Shown: positions 39,724-49,626, counted from the stretch's first letter. The stretch is DNA of 64,000 nt from 'Nostoc azollae' 0708 (GCF_000196515.1 NC_014248.1:1783501-1847500), one strand, 5' to 3'. Made by a program: numbers and translations. Notes: generated by a model not told the origin, from the letters alone.

Positions 39724-40788
39724 TTACAGTAGGTGAGTAAATCGGGGATCACTTTGCAGGGTTTTGAGGATCTGCTTAATTTCCTGAGTACGTTCCTTTT
39801 TAACTATCAGGGTAACATTGCGATCGCGTACAATCACCACATCCTCTAGCCCAATAGTCACAACTACATCATCGGGATTGGAAGCATAAATAATAGCCCC
39901 TTGGGTATCTAGCCCTACATGGGTACCTAATTCAACATTAGGATTATGTTCTTGTTTAAGTAAGCGTTCGATCGCATTCCAATCGCCTAGATCATCCCAA
40001 CCAAATTCCACCGGTAAAACGTATGCTAGACTTGTCTTTTCCATCAACGCATAATCTATACTTTTTTTAGGTAACTGGGGATAAATATCAGGGCCATGTT
40101 GTTCTAAAGGTTCGATAATTTCAGAGGAATGGGTACGCAGTTCCTCCAAAACCACCCGAGCCCGAAAAACGAACATACCACTATTCCAGCTAAAACGTCC
40201 TGTATGTAAGAAAGTCTCTGCTGTTTCATGGTTGGGCTTTTCAGTAAAGCAGTTGACGTGATAAGCTGGCAACTCATTAAAGCAACCAATCTTTTCACCT
40301 TGTTCAATGTAACCGTAACCAGTTGATGCGAAAACAGGCTTGATCCCCAAAGTGACAATCGCCGCTGTGCTATTTGCTAACTCAGTAGCCGCACTTAAAG
40401 TATGTGCAAACACATCTTGATCGGCAATCCAGTGATCAGCAGGGAAAAAGCCAATAACGGCGTCTTCTCCATAACGCTTTTTAATTTCCAAACTTGCCCA
40501 AGCAACAGCTGCTGCGGTGTCTCTTCCCTCTAATTCGATCAGCAAATTTTGAGATGGCAGATCGGGTAATTGTTCTTTTACTCCTTGAGCTATTTGACTA
40601 GAAGTGATAACCCACAGGTTATCCCAACCACCAGCGAATGTTAACAGTCGATCAGCAGTACCTTGGAGTAGGCTTCTAGAACTGCCATCAAGACTTAAAA
40701 ATTGCTTGGGTCTATCTCGGCGACTCAGAGGCCAAAAACGCTCACCTTTGCCGCCAGCAAGAATTACAGGGATCAATGAACTACTCAT
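39724..40788 (-). CDS. manC: Mannose-1-phosphate guanylyltransferase
   Basis: The 354-residue enzyme opens SSSLIPVILAGGKGERFWPL, the nucleotide-binding signature with its catalytic Arg and Lys (RDRPKQFLSL follows). It continues with GFFPADHWI (metal Asp), CFTEKPNHETAETFL (Lys of the sugar site) and GWDDLGDWNA. It joins GTP and mannose-1-phosphate to make GDP-mannose for glycans, in the cytosol. It lacks the C-terminal cupin isomerase domain of two-domain ManC proteins. The frame is intact, alone between short non-coding gaps. A glucose-1-phosphate nucleotidyltransferase is the alternative, but less likely. Confidence 0.85.
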   Translation of the reverse strand: MSSSLIPVILAGGKGERFWPLSRRDRPKQFLSLDGSSRSLLQGTADRLLTFAGGWDNLWVITSSQIAQGVKEQLPDLPSQNLLIELEGRDTAAAVAWASLEIKKRYGEDAVIGFFPADHWIADQDVFAHTLSAATELANSTAAIVTLGIKPVFASTGYGYIEQGEKIGCFNELPAYHVNCFTEKPNHETAETFLHTGRFSWNSGMFVFRARVVLEELRTHSSEIIEPLEQHGPDIYPQLPKKSIDYALMEKTSLAYVLPVEFGWDDLGDWNAIERLLKQEHNPNVELGTHVGLDTQGAIIYASNPDDVVVTIGLEDVVIVRDRNVTLIVKKERTQEIKQILKTLQSDPRFTHLL

Positions 40789-41002
40789 ATTGTCCTATAC
40801 ACCTACTTCATAATAATACAAGTGTACATTCATTCAATTTTGGATTTGAGATTTTAGATTTGGTATTGTTTGCGAAGATGTTGAATTTATGACTTACTTC
40901 TCAGTAGGAAATTGCAATAGCCCAAAAAAAATCTAAAAATCTGGCAAGATTTGCAGCTTGCACTAACATACCTTTAGGGAGTGGTTGAGTGGGGAGAGAA
41001 TT

Positions 41003-42508
41003 GTGATAAAACAAGTTCAATGGTCAGATAATCAGGTCATACCTCAGCAAGTACCAGTCTCAGATCAGGAGGGAAGACCACAACAATTTCAACGAACGGA
41101 AAATCAGGTCATACCGACCCCAATACCAGGATCAGGGGAAGCGGTTCAACCAAAACAGCCAAGAAATAATTCCCTAAACGTTCTTGAATCCGTGGGTGCT
41201 ATCCCCAATGAACTCTATGAACGCTTAGGTTTGACAATGCCTCGGTGGCTATTGTGGATCTTAACCTTTGTCGTCGGCATGATTTTATCTGGATTACTAG
41301 TATCAGCTTTGGCTTTATGGACTCCGCTATGGAGTAATCTAGATCAAGCTAAAGATGATGATTTTGGATCTACCATCAAAGACCAAGTAAAAGTACCAGG
41401 GGATTTATGGAATAAACTTTCTCAGTACCAACTATCAAAACCCATGAATATTTTAGTCATGGGAATTGAACCAGTTAAAGGCACTGTTGACGGTTCTCCA
41501 GAAAGTTTTGCGGGCAGCAGTGATACCATGTTGCTGATTCGACTAGATCCCAGCAATAAATCTATTCGCGTGCTTTCAATTCCCAGAGGGACAATGATTT
41601 CCCTCCCAGAACAGGGATTAACCAAGGTATCTGAAGCTAACGCCAAAGGTGGGCCAGTATTGGCTGCACGGGTAGTCAGTCGTACCTTAAGCAATGCTCC
41701 TATAGATCGCTATATTCGCATTTCTACCAGCGGTTTGCGGCAATTAGTAGATCAATTAGGTGGGGTAGATGTATTTGTACCCCAAGCGATGAATTATCAA
41801 GATAACGCTGGTGGTTTGTCGATGAATTTAGTCAGCGGCTGGCAAACACTCAAAGGTGAACAAGCAGAATTATTTGCCCGTTTCCGGGAATCAAGTGTAG
41901 GTGATATACCCAGAGTACAGCGACAGCAAGCACTCATCACAGCTTTAGTTCAACGTTTAAATAGTCCCACAGTCTTACCCAGGCTGCCTCAAATTACTCG
42001 CATTATGCGAAAGTATTTTGACACCAACCTGAAAATGGAAGAAATGATGGCATTGGCGAATTTTTCTGTAAATGTAGAAAGGGATAATTTCCAAATGACC
42101 ATGCTACCCGGTACATTTAGTAAATTCAGTAAAGACCCAGATAGTTATTGGTTGAATCTCACTGGACAACAAAGCTTATTGAATGACTATGTTGGGGTAG
42201 ATGTACCTAGTTTAAAATCAGATTTACGACCTGTATCTCGTCTCAAAATTTCTATTCAAAACGCTTCCAATCAACCTCAGTTAACGGAAAAAGTTATTAC
42301 CTATCTCAAAGGCAAAGGTTTTACAAAAATTTACACAGTTCCTGATTGGCCTGATACCCAGCGTCAAACACAGATAATTGTCCAGAAAGGAAACTCACAA
42401 CCAGGAGTGGAACTGCAAGGAGTTTTAGGGTTGGGTCAAATTGAAGTTTCTGCAAATGGAGATTTAGGTTCTGACCTGACAATTCGCATTGGTAAAGATT
42501 GGAAATAG
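41003..42508 (+). CDS. LytR-CpsA-Psr (LCP) family protein with LytR_C domain
   Basis: I choose the GTG at 41003 (MIKQVQWSDNQ) because GGGGAG lies 6 bases before it; an in-frame TTG at 40985 is weaker. The protein has a Gln/Pro-rich cytoplasmic part and one membrane span (WLLWILTFVVGMILSGLLVS, near residues 77-96). The LCP domain follows (MNILVMGIEP, SDTMLLIRLDPSNKSIRVLS, IPRGTMI, LVDQLGGVDVFVP, AELFARFRES, VQRQQALI). The C-terminal LytR_C domain starts near LKISIQNASNQPQL. LCP enzymes attach polymers from lipid carriers to peptidoglycan at the outer face of the membrane. Confidence 0.88.
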   Translation: MIKQVQWSDNQVIPQQVPVSDQEGRPQQFQRTENQVIPTPIPGSGEAVQPKQPRNNSLNVLESVGAIPNELYERLGLTMPRWLLWILTFVVGMILSGLLVSALALWTPLWSNLDQAKDDDFGSTIKDQVKVPGDLWNKLSQYQLSKPMNILVMGIEPVKGTVDGSPESFAGSSDTMLLIRLDPSNKSIRVLSIPRGTMISLPEQGLTKVSEANAKGGPVLAARVVSRTLSNAPIDRYIRISTSGLRQLVDQLGGVDVFVPQAMNYQDNAGGLSMNLVSGWQTLKGEQAELFARFRESSVGDIPRVQRQQALITALVQRLNSPTVLPRLPQITRIMRKYFDTNLKMEEMMALANFSVNVERDNFQMTMLPGTFSKFSKDPDSYWLNLTGQQSLLNDYVGVDVPSLKSDLRPVSRLKISIQNASNQPQLTEKVITYLKGKGFTKIYTVPDWPDTQRQTQIIVQKGNSQPGVELQGVLGLGQIEVSANGDLGSDLTIRIGKDWK

Positions 42509-42530
42509 TCATTAGTCATTAGTCATTAGT
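42506..42530. repeat. Heptad tandem repeat (TAGTCAT)
   Basis: Three and a half TAGTCAT units. The first contains the stop codon of the LCP gene. It belongs to the STRR class. Confidence 0.85.
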
Positions 42531-42569
42531 TAAAAGATTAACAAATGACCAATGACTACCTATGAATTT

Positions 42570-43076
42570 ATGAAAAAAATTTTGTTGAGATTTTTAAGTT
42601 CAGTGTTGATTTTGATATTAGCTTGGTTGTGGATAATTATTAATCCTAAACCTGCTTTTGCTCAAATTAAAAGCATTAACTATAACGACGCTTCTTTAGA
42701 ACATCGTGACTTTTCTCATATTGATTTAACAGGAGTTAATTTTGTGGCCTCAGAAATGCGCGGGGCAAATTTTCAAGGTGCCAACTTAACTAACACTATT
42801 TTAACTAAAGGTGTGTTACTCAAGGCAAATTTATAAGATGTTAATTTAACAGGTGCTTTAGTTGATCGCGTGACGCTAGACGGTGCTAATATCAAGAATG
42901 CTATTTTTACAGAAGCCACTTTGACCCGTAGCCGTTTTTATAATGCGGATATCACTGATGCTGATTTTACAGAGGCTTGAATTGACTGTTATCAGGTGTC
43001 GCTATTGTGTGAAAGGGCTGATGGTGTTAATCCTGTAACTGGTCTTTCTAAACGGGATAGTTTGGGGTGTCGCTAA
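42570..43076 (+). pseudogene. Secreted pentapeptide-repeat protein with two in-frame stops
   Basis: From the ATG at 42570 there is a signal peptide (MKKILLRFLSSVLILILAWL ... PAFA/Q). Pentapeptide repeats of the A(D/N)Lxx kind follow (FSHIDLTGVNFVASEMRGAN, FQGANLTNTILTKG, ANIKNAIFTEATL). TAA at 42834 and TGA at 42978 interrupt one continuous frame that closes with SKRDSLGCR at 43076. The ending ([20 protein letters not shown]) is that of a widely conserved cyanobacterial lumen or periplasmic pentapeptide protein. An upstream in-frame ATG at 42552 is less likely. Confidence 0.8.
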
Positions 43077-43718
43077 CTAAGGACACGCGGTAGTTTTAAC
43101 ATCTAATAGCGGTACAATAGTAAAATGCTGTACATTCTGATTAATGCCATTCCCAGGAATAATTATTTCTGCACGTGAGTTAATAATTTTTTGAATTGCT
43201 GGAGAGCTAAGAACAGGTTGAAGTTTGGCTAATACAGATAAAAATTATGTGTTTAATTGATCCAATGATGGCCTGATGCTTTGGTTTAAATCTGGTACAT
43301 TCTTGAAAGATCTAATCCCTTGCTGTTCCCACTGTTGAAAATCTGCTGTTTGAATTAACTTGCTAGCTGTAATTTGCGCTTGAAAAAAGTTAGTTAAAGT
43401 ATCGGCTTCTAGACCATATTTAGTTGCTTGTTGACTCAATTTGGTGAGTAATTCTTGTTCTCCTCGTTTATCTTGTATAGCCTGTTTTTTATTCCACTTC
43501 CAGCGAGCAACATCATGGGCAATCAGCAATAGCTGGTTTATTAATCTGAGTAACTTTTCTAACCGTAGCTGTTGTTTGACTTGACAAACATCATGGATAG
43601 CTGCTAATTCGCTACCCCAAGCTGGGAAGAGAACAAAATGCTGACAAGCGAATAATAACCCAACTAGAATTATATTTATAGGCAATATTGAAAATTTTCT
43701 GCGATAATTCACTTTCAT
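43077..43718 (-). pseudogene. Secreted gamma-class chorismate mutase with a late nonsense codon
   Basis: From the ATG at 43718 (GAAGG 7 bases upstream) comes a signal peptide (FSILPINIILVGLLFACQ). The AroQ-gamma helices follow: RLEKLLRLINQLLLIAHDVA, RWKWNKKQAIQDKRGEQELL, GLEADTLTNFFQAQITASKL. The conserved Arg, Lys, Glu and Gln of the chorismate pocket are there. The first TAA, at 43245, comes after these helices. The original frame continues (FLSVLAKLQPVLSSPAIQKI) to TAG at 43077. The truncated product of about 157 residues may fold and work, so this could be a shortened gene rather than a dead one. Confidence 0.75.
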
Positions 43719-43761
43719 TGAATTACCTTCTTTCATAAGATTTTCTACTTTCTGCCTTAAC

Positions 43762-45384
43762 ATGTCTTGGGTATTATTCGTGACACAAAAAGAAGAAAAA
43801 CTATCTCGTTCTTTCGCCGGTATTGCTGGTATTGTTGCCGCAGCAACGTTACTTAGTAAAGTATTTGGTTTAATTAGACAACAAGCTATCGCAGCTGCCT
43901 TTGGTGTTGGTGCTGCTGCTACTGCATATAGTTATGCCTACATTATCCCTGGTTTTCTGTTAATTTTATTAGGTGGTGTCAATGGTCCCCTACACAGTGC
44001 CATTGTTAGTGTTTTAGCCAAGCGTAAAAGGGAGGAAGCTGCACCCTTAGTAGAAACTATCACAACTCTAGTCAGTGGTTTGCTCTTGGTGGTGACAGTC
44101 GCTCAGATTTTTTTGGCAGAACCAATTATTGATATAGTTGGTTATGGTTTAGAGCCTACCACGAGAGCGCTGGCGATTCGTCAACTGCAAATAATGGCTC
44201 CCATGGCCTTATTCTCCGGTTTAATCGGCATTGCTTTCGGTACTCTCAACGCAGCAAATCAATATTGGCTACTTTCAATTAGTCCTTTATTATCCAGCAT
44301 TACCGTAATTGCAGGTATTGGGATTTTAGCTTTGCAATATGGCAAAGATATCATCAACCCAGAATACGCTTTAATCGGTGGCATGATATTAGCTTGGGGA
44401 ACTTTAGCTGGTGCAATTCTGCAATGGGGAGTACAATTAATCGTACAGTGGCGGTTAGGTTTAGGTTCATTAAAACTGAAATTCGATTTCAAATCTCCTG
44501 CTGTTCAAGAAGTAATTAAAATCATGACTCCGGCAACAGTTTCTTCGGGAATGATGCCGATTAATGTGGCTACAGATTTATATTTTGCTAGTCCAATTGA
44601 AGGTGCAGCAGCAGGTTTTAACTATGCCAATTTATTAGTACAAACTCCGTTAGGAATTATTTCTAATATTATCTTACTGCCTTTATTACCTATATTTGCC
44701 AAATTAGCAGAACCAGAAAACTGGCCTGATTTAAAGTTACGCATTCGGCAAGGACTTTTATTAACTGCTGTCACTATGCTACCTTTGGGCGCATTAATGA
44801 TAGCTCTGTCTGAGCCTATTGTGCAGTTAATTTATCAACGTGGTGCATTTAAACAAGAAGCTACTGAGTTAGTTTCTTCTTTATTAATTGCTTATGGAAT
44901 TGGGATGTTTGTCTATTTAGTTCGTGATGTCTTGGTAAGGGTATTTTATGCTTTAGGTGATGGACAAACACCTTTTAGAATTAGCACTTTTAATATTTTA
45001 CTCAATGCTGGGTTAGATTTTATTTTAGTTAAACCCTTTGGTGCGCCTGGTTTAGTGTTAGCTACAGTTAGTGTAAATTGCAGTTCAATTTTAATGTTGT
45101 TGTGGTTGTTAAATCGCAAATTGAACGGTTTGCCTTTCCGGGAATGGAGTTTACCAATTCTGGGTTTAACTGCTGGTAGTGTGGTGGCTGGAGTGGCTAG
45201 TTATGGGACTTTGGTTGCTTGTCAGCAGGTTTTCGGGAATAAGGGTTTAGTAGTTTTAATAATTGAGTTGTGTCTTTCCGGTGCGGTGGGAATTTTTGTA
45301 TTTGCGGTTATTGCCGGGATGATGAGGATACCAGAGGTTAATAGTTTTGTGGTGAAGATGCGGCAGAAGTTTTTGAAGAGGTAG
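43762..45384 (+). CDS. murJ: Lipid II flippase MurJ
   Basis: The 540-residue protein has about 14 membrane helices and the MurJ pattern SFAGIAGIVAAATLLSKVFG, LIRQQAIAAAFGVGAAATAY, LLILLGGVNGPLHSAIVSV and IYQRGAFKQEATEL. It belongs to the MOP superfamily and moves lipid-linked peptidoglycan precursors across the plasma membrane. The frame is intact. The start is uncertain: ATG at 43762 gives MSWVLFVTQ, while GTG at 43780 would fit the family length better. Its start region abuts the divergent chorismate mutase gene, so promoters there must be compact. Confidence 0.9.
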   Translation: MSWVLFVTQKEEKLSRSFAGIAGIVAAATLLSKVFGLIRQQAIAAAFGVGAAATAYSYAYIIPGFLLILLGGVNGPLHSAIVSVLAKRKREEAAPLVETITTLVSGLLLVVTVAQIFLAEPIIDIVGYGLEPTTRALAIRQLQIMAPMALFSGLIGIAFGTLNAANQYWLLSISPLLSSITVIAGIGILALQYGKDIINPEYALIGGMILAWGTLAGAILQWGVQLIVQWRLGLGSLKLKFDFKSPAVQEVIKIMTPATVSSGMMPINVATDLYFASPIEGAAAGFNYANLLVQTPLGIISNIILLPLLPIFAKLAEPENWPDLKLRIRQGLLLTAVTMLPLGALMIALSEPIVQLIYQRGAFKQEATELVSSLLIAYGIGMFVYLVRDVLVRVFYALGDGQTPFRISTFNILLNAGLDFILVKPFGAPGLVLATVSVNCSSILMLLWLLNRKLNGLPFREWSLPILGLTAGSVVAGVASYGTLVACQQVFGNKGLVVLIIELCLSGAVGIFVFAVIAGMMRIPEVNSFVVKMRQKFLKR

Positions 45385-45400
45385 ATTGCCTAAAAGCAAA

Positions 45401-45418
45401 AGTCGGTTTTAACCGACT
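45401..45418. terminator. Hairpin between convergent murJ and lapA-like genes
   Basis: AGTCGGT, loop TTTA, ACCGACT. T-rich tracts are found in the minus-strand direction (TTTTGCTTTT follows), and A-rich sequence on the other side. It could terminate both converging transcripts. Confidence 0.5.
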
Positions 45419-45467
45419 AACAAAAAATCTCTCTTCTTCCTCTTTGCCTCTTTGCATGAAACACACC

Positions 45468-45737
45468 CTAAAAATCCTCATCATCAATAAAAAAATCTGC
45501 TTCCTCATCAACTCTAGATTTCAACTCACCCAAACCCCAAAGAGGCTGCAAAATTGCCATAGTAAGCAAACCTCCAGCCACAACAAATGCCAACACCAAC
45601 CCAAAAGGCATGTGTATTGATTGCAACCCCAAAAACCGTAAAGATACAGGTGTAGCATTCTGTACTGAAATCAGCGCGATCGTCATCACCCAAACAGCTA
45701 TAATTACCGCTATCACTAAGTTCACAAAACTTTTCAT
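45468..45737 (-). CDS. LapA-domain (DUF1049) membrane protein
   Basis: The 89-residue protein has two hydrophobic helices (FVNLVIAVIIAVWVMTIALI and FGLVLAFVVAGGLLTMAILQ) with SVQNATPVSLRFLG between them, the LapA signature. The tail is acidic (DEEADFFIDDEDF). The Escherichia coli counterpart LapA helps in lipopolysaccharide assembly; the role in cyanobacteria is not established. The frame is intact. It is followed by a heptad repeat and the phosphohexomutase gene upstream on the same strand. Confidence 0.8.
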   Translation of the reverse strand: MKSFVNLVIAVIIAVWVMTIALISVQNATPVSLRFLGLQSIHMPFGLVLAFVVAGGLLTMAILQPLWGLGELKSRVDEEADFFIDDEDF

Positions 45738-45756
45738 AATTTATATATAAAAATTT

Positions 45757-45780
45757 AGGAGTCAGGAGTCAGGAATCAGG
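45757..45780. repeat. Heptad repeat (AGGAGTC-type)
   Basis: Three AGGAGTC or AGGAATC units in the gap upstream of the lapA-like gene. The same unit family occurs inside recF at 55344. Confidence 0.8.
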
Positions 45781-45819
45781 ATCAAGAATTTTCAATTCTG
45801 AATTCTTTCCCTTCTTCAC

Positions 45820-45840
45820 TGTCACCTGTCACCTGTCACC
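45820..45840. repeat. Heptad repeat (TGTCACC, three copies)
   Basis: Three perfect TGTCACC units directly downstream of the phosphohexomutase stop. Confidence 0.85.
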
Positions 45841-45842
45841 TA

Positions 45843-47270
45843 TTATGCTAACTTAGCAATTTCAGCTTCCATAGTCGCTGCAATCTGGCTAAGTTTTTCC
45901 GGTGAATTAGTTTCCATGTACACCCTCACCAAAGGTTCTGTACCAGAAGGACGCAGTAATACCCAACTACCCTCTTCCAAATACAGCTTAATGCCATCCT
46001 TACGTCCCACCTCCTTCACCTTAATTCCTGCTACTTCGGAAGGAGGCATTAAGGTGAAGGAATCAATCACAGCATTTTTGTGAGACTCAGTAAGGTGTAA
46101 ATCCAAGCGGTTGTTATACAAAGGACCATCAGCTTCTGTGATCGCTTCCTGCACCAACTGACTCAAAGGCTTACCTTCATAAGCGATCGCCTCAGCCACC
46201 AGCATATCGGCTAGAACACCATCCTTTTCAGGAATATGGCCAATAATACTTAAACCACCAGATTCCTCACCACCAATCAAAACAGCGGTTTCCCGCATTT
46301 TTTCACCAATGTATTTAAAACCAACAGCAGTTTCATAAATTTGCAAACCATATTTAGCCGCAAAATTATCTAACAAATGAGTAGTCGCCACAGTGCGAAC
46401 AATTGCGCCAGTTTTACCCTTGTTTTTTATTAAATGCCGTGCTAAAACTAACAGCACTGTATTAGGAGTAAGAACATTACCTTGTTCATCAACAATACCA
46501 AAGCGATCACTATCCCCATCAGTTGCCAAACCCAAATCAGCCTTATCAGTCTTAACAGCTTCCACCAACTCAACTAACTGTTCCCCCTTGGGTTCAGGCA
46601 TACCACCGCCAAAAAGTACATCCCTCCAAATATGGAAACTTTCTAACTGAGTACCGCAATGTTCCAACACCTCATCTAAATAGCCACGAGAGGTAGAATA
46701 GAGAGCATCGTACTTAACCTTTAAATTCGCACCTTTAATTTTTTCCACATCTAGCAAGGTGTAGATGAAATGCAAATAATCGGGCTTAGGATCAAAAATA
46801 GAAATAGTACCTGATGGGTTACTTCCGGGCAACTCATCGGATGCAGTTTCTATATTTGCCACAATAGTATCAGTAATTTCTGGAGTAGCAGGCCCAGCAT
46901 AGTCTGGAATATATTTAATCCCACAATAGGGTGCAGGATTATGACTAGCAGTAAACATCAACGCCCCTGCGGAATTGAGGTGACGCGCATTGTAGGCAAT
47001 TACTGGTGTGGGACAATCTCGATCAGTAATTTTCACATTCCAACCCAAATCTGCCAGCACTGCGGCAGATGTACGGGCAAACTCGTCAGCTAAAAACCGT
47101 GTATCGTAGGCTATTAAAACTGGTCTGTCCTTGCTATAGGCAGTTTCCAGATAGCTAGCTATTGCCCTGGTTACTTTCCGCACATTGGGAAAAGTAAAAT
47201 CATCGGCAATAATACCTCGCCATCCATCAGTACCAAATTTTATCTTACCTGAATTGCTAGGGTTACTCAT
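45843..47270 (-). CDS. Phosphoglucomutase/phosphomannomutase family protein
   Basis: The 475-residue enzyme has the active-site serine loop TASHNPAPYCGIKY (Ser109). The metal loop is DLGLATDGDSDRFGI, the sugar loop GGEESGGLS and the phosphate loop RPSGTEPLVRVY. All four are intact. It interconverts hexose-1- and hexose-6-phosphates in the cytosol. The presence of mannose-1-phosphate guanylyltransferase in the window would fit a phosphomannomutase role in GDP-mannose supply, but the two genes are 5 kb apart and specificity cannot be read from the sequence. Confidence 0.88.
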   Translation of the reverse strand: MSNPSNSGKIKFGTDGWRGIIADDFTFPNVRKVTRAIASYLETAYSKDRPVLIAYDTRFLADEFARTSAAVLADLGWNVKITDRDCPTPVIAYNARHLNSAGALMFTASHNPAPYCGIKYIPDYAGPATPEITDTIVANIETASDELPGSNPSGTISIFDPKPDYLHFIYTLLDVEKIKGANLKVKYDALYSTSRGYLDEVLEHCGTQLESFHIWRDVLFGGGMPEPKGEQLVELVEAVKTDKADLGLATDGDSDRFGIVDEQGNVLTPNTVLLVLARHLIKNKGKTGAIVRTVATTHLLDNFAAKYGLQIYETAVGFKYIGEKMRETAVLIGGEESGGLSIIGHIPEKDGVLADMLVAEAIAYEGKPLSQLVQEAITEADGPLYNNRLDLHLTESHKNAVIDSFTLMPPSEVAGIKVKEVGRKDGIKLYLEEGSWVLLRPSGTEPLVRVYMETNSPEKLSQIAATMEAEIAKLA

Positions 47271-47386
47271 TTTGCCACTCTCTCCCGTGCATCATCATTA
47301 CTATTAGGAAGCATCCCGCAAAGCCTGTGGAACAGCCACTGTGCCGCAAGTATCCCCAAGGTAATTTCTCTCACTCTACCTGAGCA

Positions 47387-48241
47387 ATGTCAACCCCCGA
47401 TAGACCCTTTGCCAGTTACCACCTTTGGTCTTTAGTTGCCCCTGCTAGAGGGCAAGAACATTGGCATTGCCAAATGAGAAGAGGATTTATTAAAGCTAGA
47501 CAACATGAACCAGAAGTTAAAGCCTTATTAGCAAAAGCTACTCCACCTCAACACATTGGCATACTTGCCCAAAAAGGTGTGTATGAGTTTCATCATCATC
47601 TACATTGGTTAACTCAGTCCGATGGTGTGGAAAAAGTGGCCCAGTTACTGAACTTAAGTAATTTTACTATTAAAGTCAAGCAACGGGTACTACAAATTTT
47701 ACAAAAATATCAAAAATCGCCTTTACTGTTGGGTAAACGGATCATCCAATTAACGTCTGGTGATGAAGGATTTCCCAAACCAATTGTCATTGAACAAGCT
47801 AATTATTGCTTTCGTTTATATGCGGCTATGGATTGTGTATTTATCGAGTCTGATAGCACTTTACATATTTTAGATTTTAAAACGGGTAAATCTGCTTTTG
47901 ATAAACGACAAGCATTAGTTTATTTATTAGCAGCCCGTTATCTTTATCCCGGAAAACTTGCTGTAGCGTCATTCTATAATTTAGAAATTTGTCAAAAGTC
48001 TGAATTAATTACTATTAATAATAACGAGTTAGCATCTCTAGAATCTGAGTTGGCTAATATAGCTTACAAGCACCAACTAGATTTACAGAAATATCAAGCT
48101 AAAAGCAGTAATTTTAGCAAAATTTTTCCCCCTAATCCTGGACATCACTGCCATTTCTGTCCATTTAATTCAATCTGTGAATTCTCTCATCTTCAGTTCG
48201 ATAAATCCCTGTCCATGCCAATTACTAAAAATCGTTCTTAA
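47387..48241 (+). CDS. PD-(D/E)XK nuclease family protein
   Basis: The 284-residue protein carries the nuclease motif II/III as CVFIESDSTLHILDFKTGKS (Asp and the D-x-K pair). A C-terminal Cys/His cluster, HHCHFCPFNSICEF, resembles the iron-sulphur site of Cas4/AddB-like exonucleases. An N-terminal part begins SYHLWSLVAPARGQEHWHCQ. Proteins of this kind are conserved in cyanobacteria outside CRISPR loci; there is no CRISPR array here. A role in DNA repair is likely but unproven. The frame is intact and convergent with the next gene. Confidence 0.75.
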   Translation: MSTPDRPFASYHLWSLVAPARGQEHWHCQMRRGFIKARQHEPEVKALLAKATPPQHIGILAQKGVYEFHHHLHWLTQSDGVEKVAQLLNLSNFTIKVKQRVLQILQKYQKSPLLLGKRIIQLTSGDEGFPKPIVIEQANYCFRLYAAMDCVFIESDSTLHILDFKTGKSAFDKRQALVYLLAARYLYPGKLAVASFYNLEICQKSELITINNNELASLESELANIAYKHQLDLQKYQAKSSNFSKIFPPNPGHHCHFCPFNSICEFSHLQFDKSLSMPITKNRS

Positions 48242-48264
48242 TTCGCTAAACTTAGTCTCAACTT

Positions 48265-49626
48265 TCAACAAAATTGCTTAAAAAATGATAAATCAATATC
48301 GCCAAAATGAATACTCATAGCAATATTTAATTGTTCTAATGTTCCCACTAACCAATCAACACCATCCGTAGTAGCGGTTTCATAGTGGTTAAACAAAATT
48401 GCAAATCTTTTTTCTAAATATGGTTTAACTTTACGACAAATTAACACAACTTTCAGCAACAAACCAATGGTTGGCAAAGAACCTTGATTACTAATCAAAT
48501 CTAGAAAAGTTGAATGTTGTGGTGATGCTTGGCTGTTGACAACTAGAAAATTTAATAATTGACAACAAGTTCTCACAAGTAAGAAATCTTTAGGTATTAA
48601 ATCATTAGCATCGGGTAATGTATTTTGTAAATGATTATATAAACGTTGATTAAATAGGCATTTGCCATATTGTCCATCAACTGATGATATTAGATAATCA
48701 TATAAATCATCCTTAAAATCATGAAATTTGGTAGTTTGACTACTATATTTTAAGAACTGCTGCGCTTTTTCTTGATAAGTATAGTTACCTTCACTTTTAC
48801 CAATAAAGTACCTCAAGGTACTGTGGAGATCGCGATCGCTCAATAATGTAGGATTATTCACAGGTTGTAAAATCCGATGCGCCTCAAACGGTGAATATTT
48901 CTGAGAAATATGCACACTCCTGACTTTATAAGTTACGTAGCGCGACAGATCAACTTCAAATTTTTTTTGCACCTGTACCTGAAAACTTCTAACGGTTTCT
49001 TGTTGTTCAAAAGTAGAATCTTCACTAATTAAACAATGCTCATATAAATAAGGATAGCGACTGATTAAATTTACCAAAGGCTGCTTATAGGTGCGTCCAT
49101 TCAAGTTATGAGTGGGATTCACTAATTGAGTAAATCGCCGCAAGATTATATACTGATCACTCGCGGTAAAAATACTTAATAGTTCCCGCAAGCGCCTAAT
49201 TTCTCGCAGACGGAAAGAAATTCCTGCCAATCTGCTAAATGGTGTATCAAATAATTTAATCAAATCAACAACTGCGTAATGCAACTGGGGTTGTATATAC
49301 CAACGGTTAATTAAAATATGGCAACAACGGTTGAGGAAGAATTTAAAATCCTCAGTTGCTGTCTTAGAAGCGGTAATTTTGTCTAAAATTGGGATAATTT
49401 CCGGCTCAGGATAATTAGCACGTTCAATAAATAGAGCGCGAAACCTTTCAATCATTTGGTCTGGAGATTCCATTTGTACCAAATGAAGTAAATGATGATA
49501 TATTAACTGTTCTTCTTGATAACAGTCATGATAATTATGTAAGTGTTGTCCTCTACGACCATGCACTTTTGCAGATCGTGTTTGTTCTACAGTTTTTTCA
49601 GATTCAGAACTTGTCCAATTTTTCAC
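48265..49626 (-). CDS. Conserved cyanobacterial protein of unknown function
   Basis: The 453-residue soluble protein is rich in Leu, Arg and aromatic residues and probably all-helical. It opens MKNWTSSESEKTVEQTRSAK and contains FFLNRCCHILINRWYIQPQL, FRLREIRRLRELLSIF and VNLISRYPYLYEHCLISE. I recognise it only as a type of large conserved protein of filamentous cyanobacteria. There is no membrane span or catalytic motif. The frame is intact despite the general decay in this genome, which argues that it matters to the cell. It stands alone. Confidence 0.6.
   Translation of the reverse strand: MKNWTSSESEKTVEQTRSAKVHGRRGQHLHNYHDCYQEEQLIYHHLLHLVQMESPDQMIERFRALFIERANYPEPEIIPILDKITASKTATEDFKFFLNRCCHILINRWYIQPQLHYAVVDLIKLFDTPFSRLAGISFRLREIRRLRELLSIFTASDQYIILRRFTQLVNPTHNLNGRTYKQPLVNLISRYPYLYEHCLISEDSTFEQQETVRSFQVQVQKKFEVDLSRYVTYKVRSVHISQKYSPFEAHRILQPVNNPTLLSDRDLHSTLRYFIGKSEGNYTYQEKAQQFLKYSSQTTKFHDFKDDLYDYLISSVDGQYGKCLFNQRLYNHLQNTLPDANDLIPKDFLLVRTCCQLLNFLVVNSQASPQHSTFLDLISNQGSLPTIGLLLKVVLICRKVKPYLEKRFAILFNHYETATTDGVDWLVGTLEQLNIAMSIHFGDIDLSFFKQFC

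Noticed and set aside
47387-48241. Cas4 and a CRISPR locus
   Set aside because: The nuclease has Cas4-like motifs, but there is no repeat-spacer array and no other cas gene anywhere in the window. The heptad repeats are too short and contiguous to be CRISPR.
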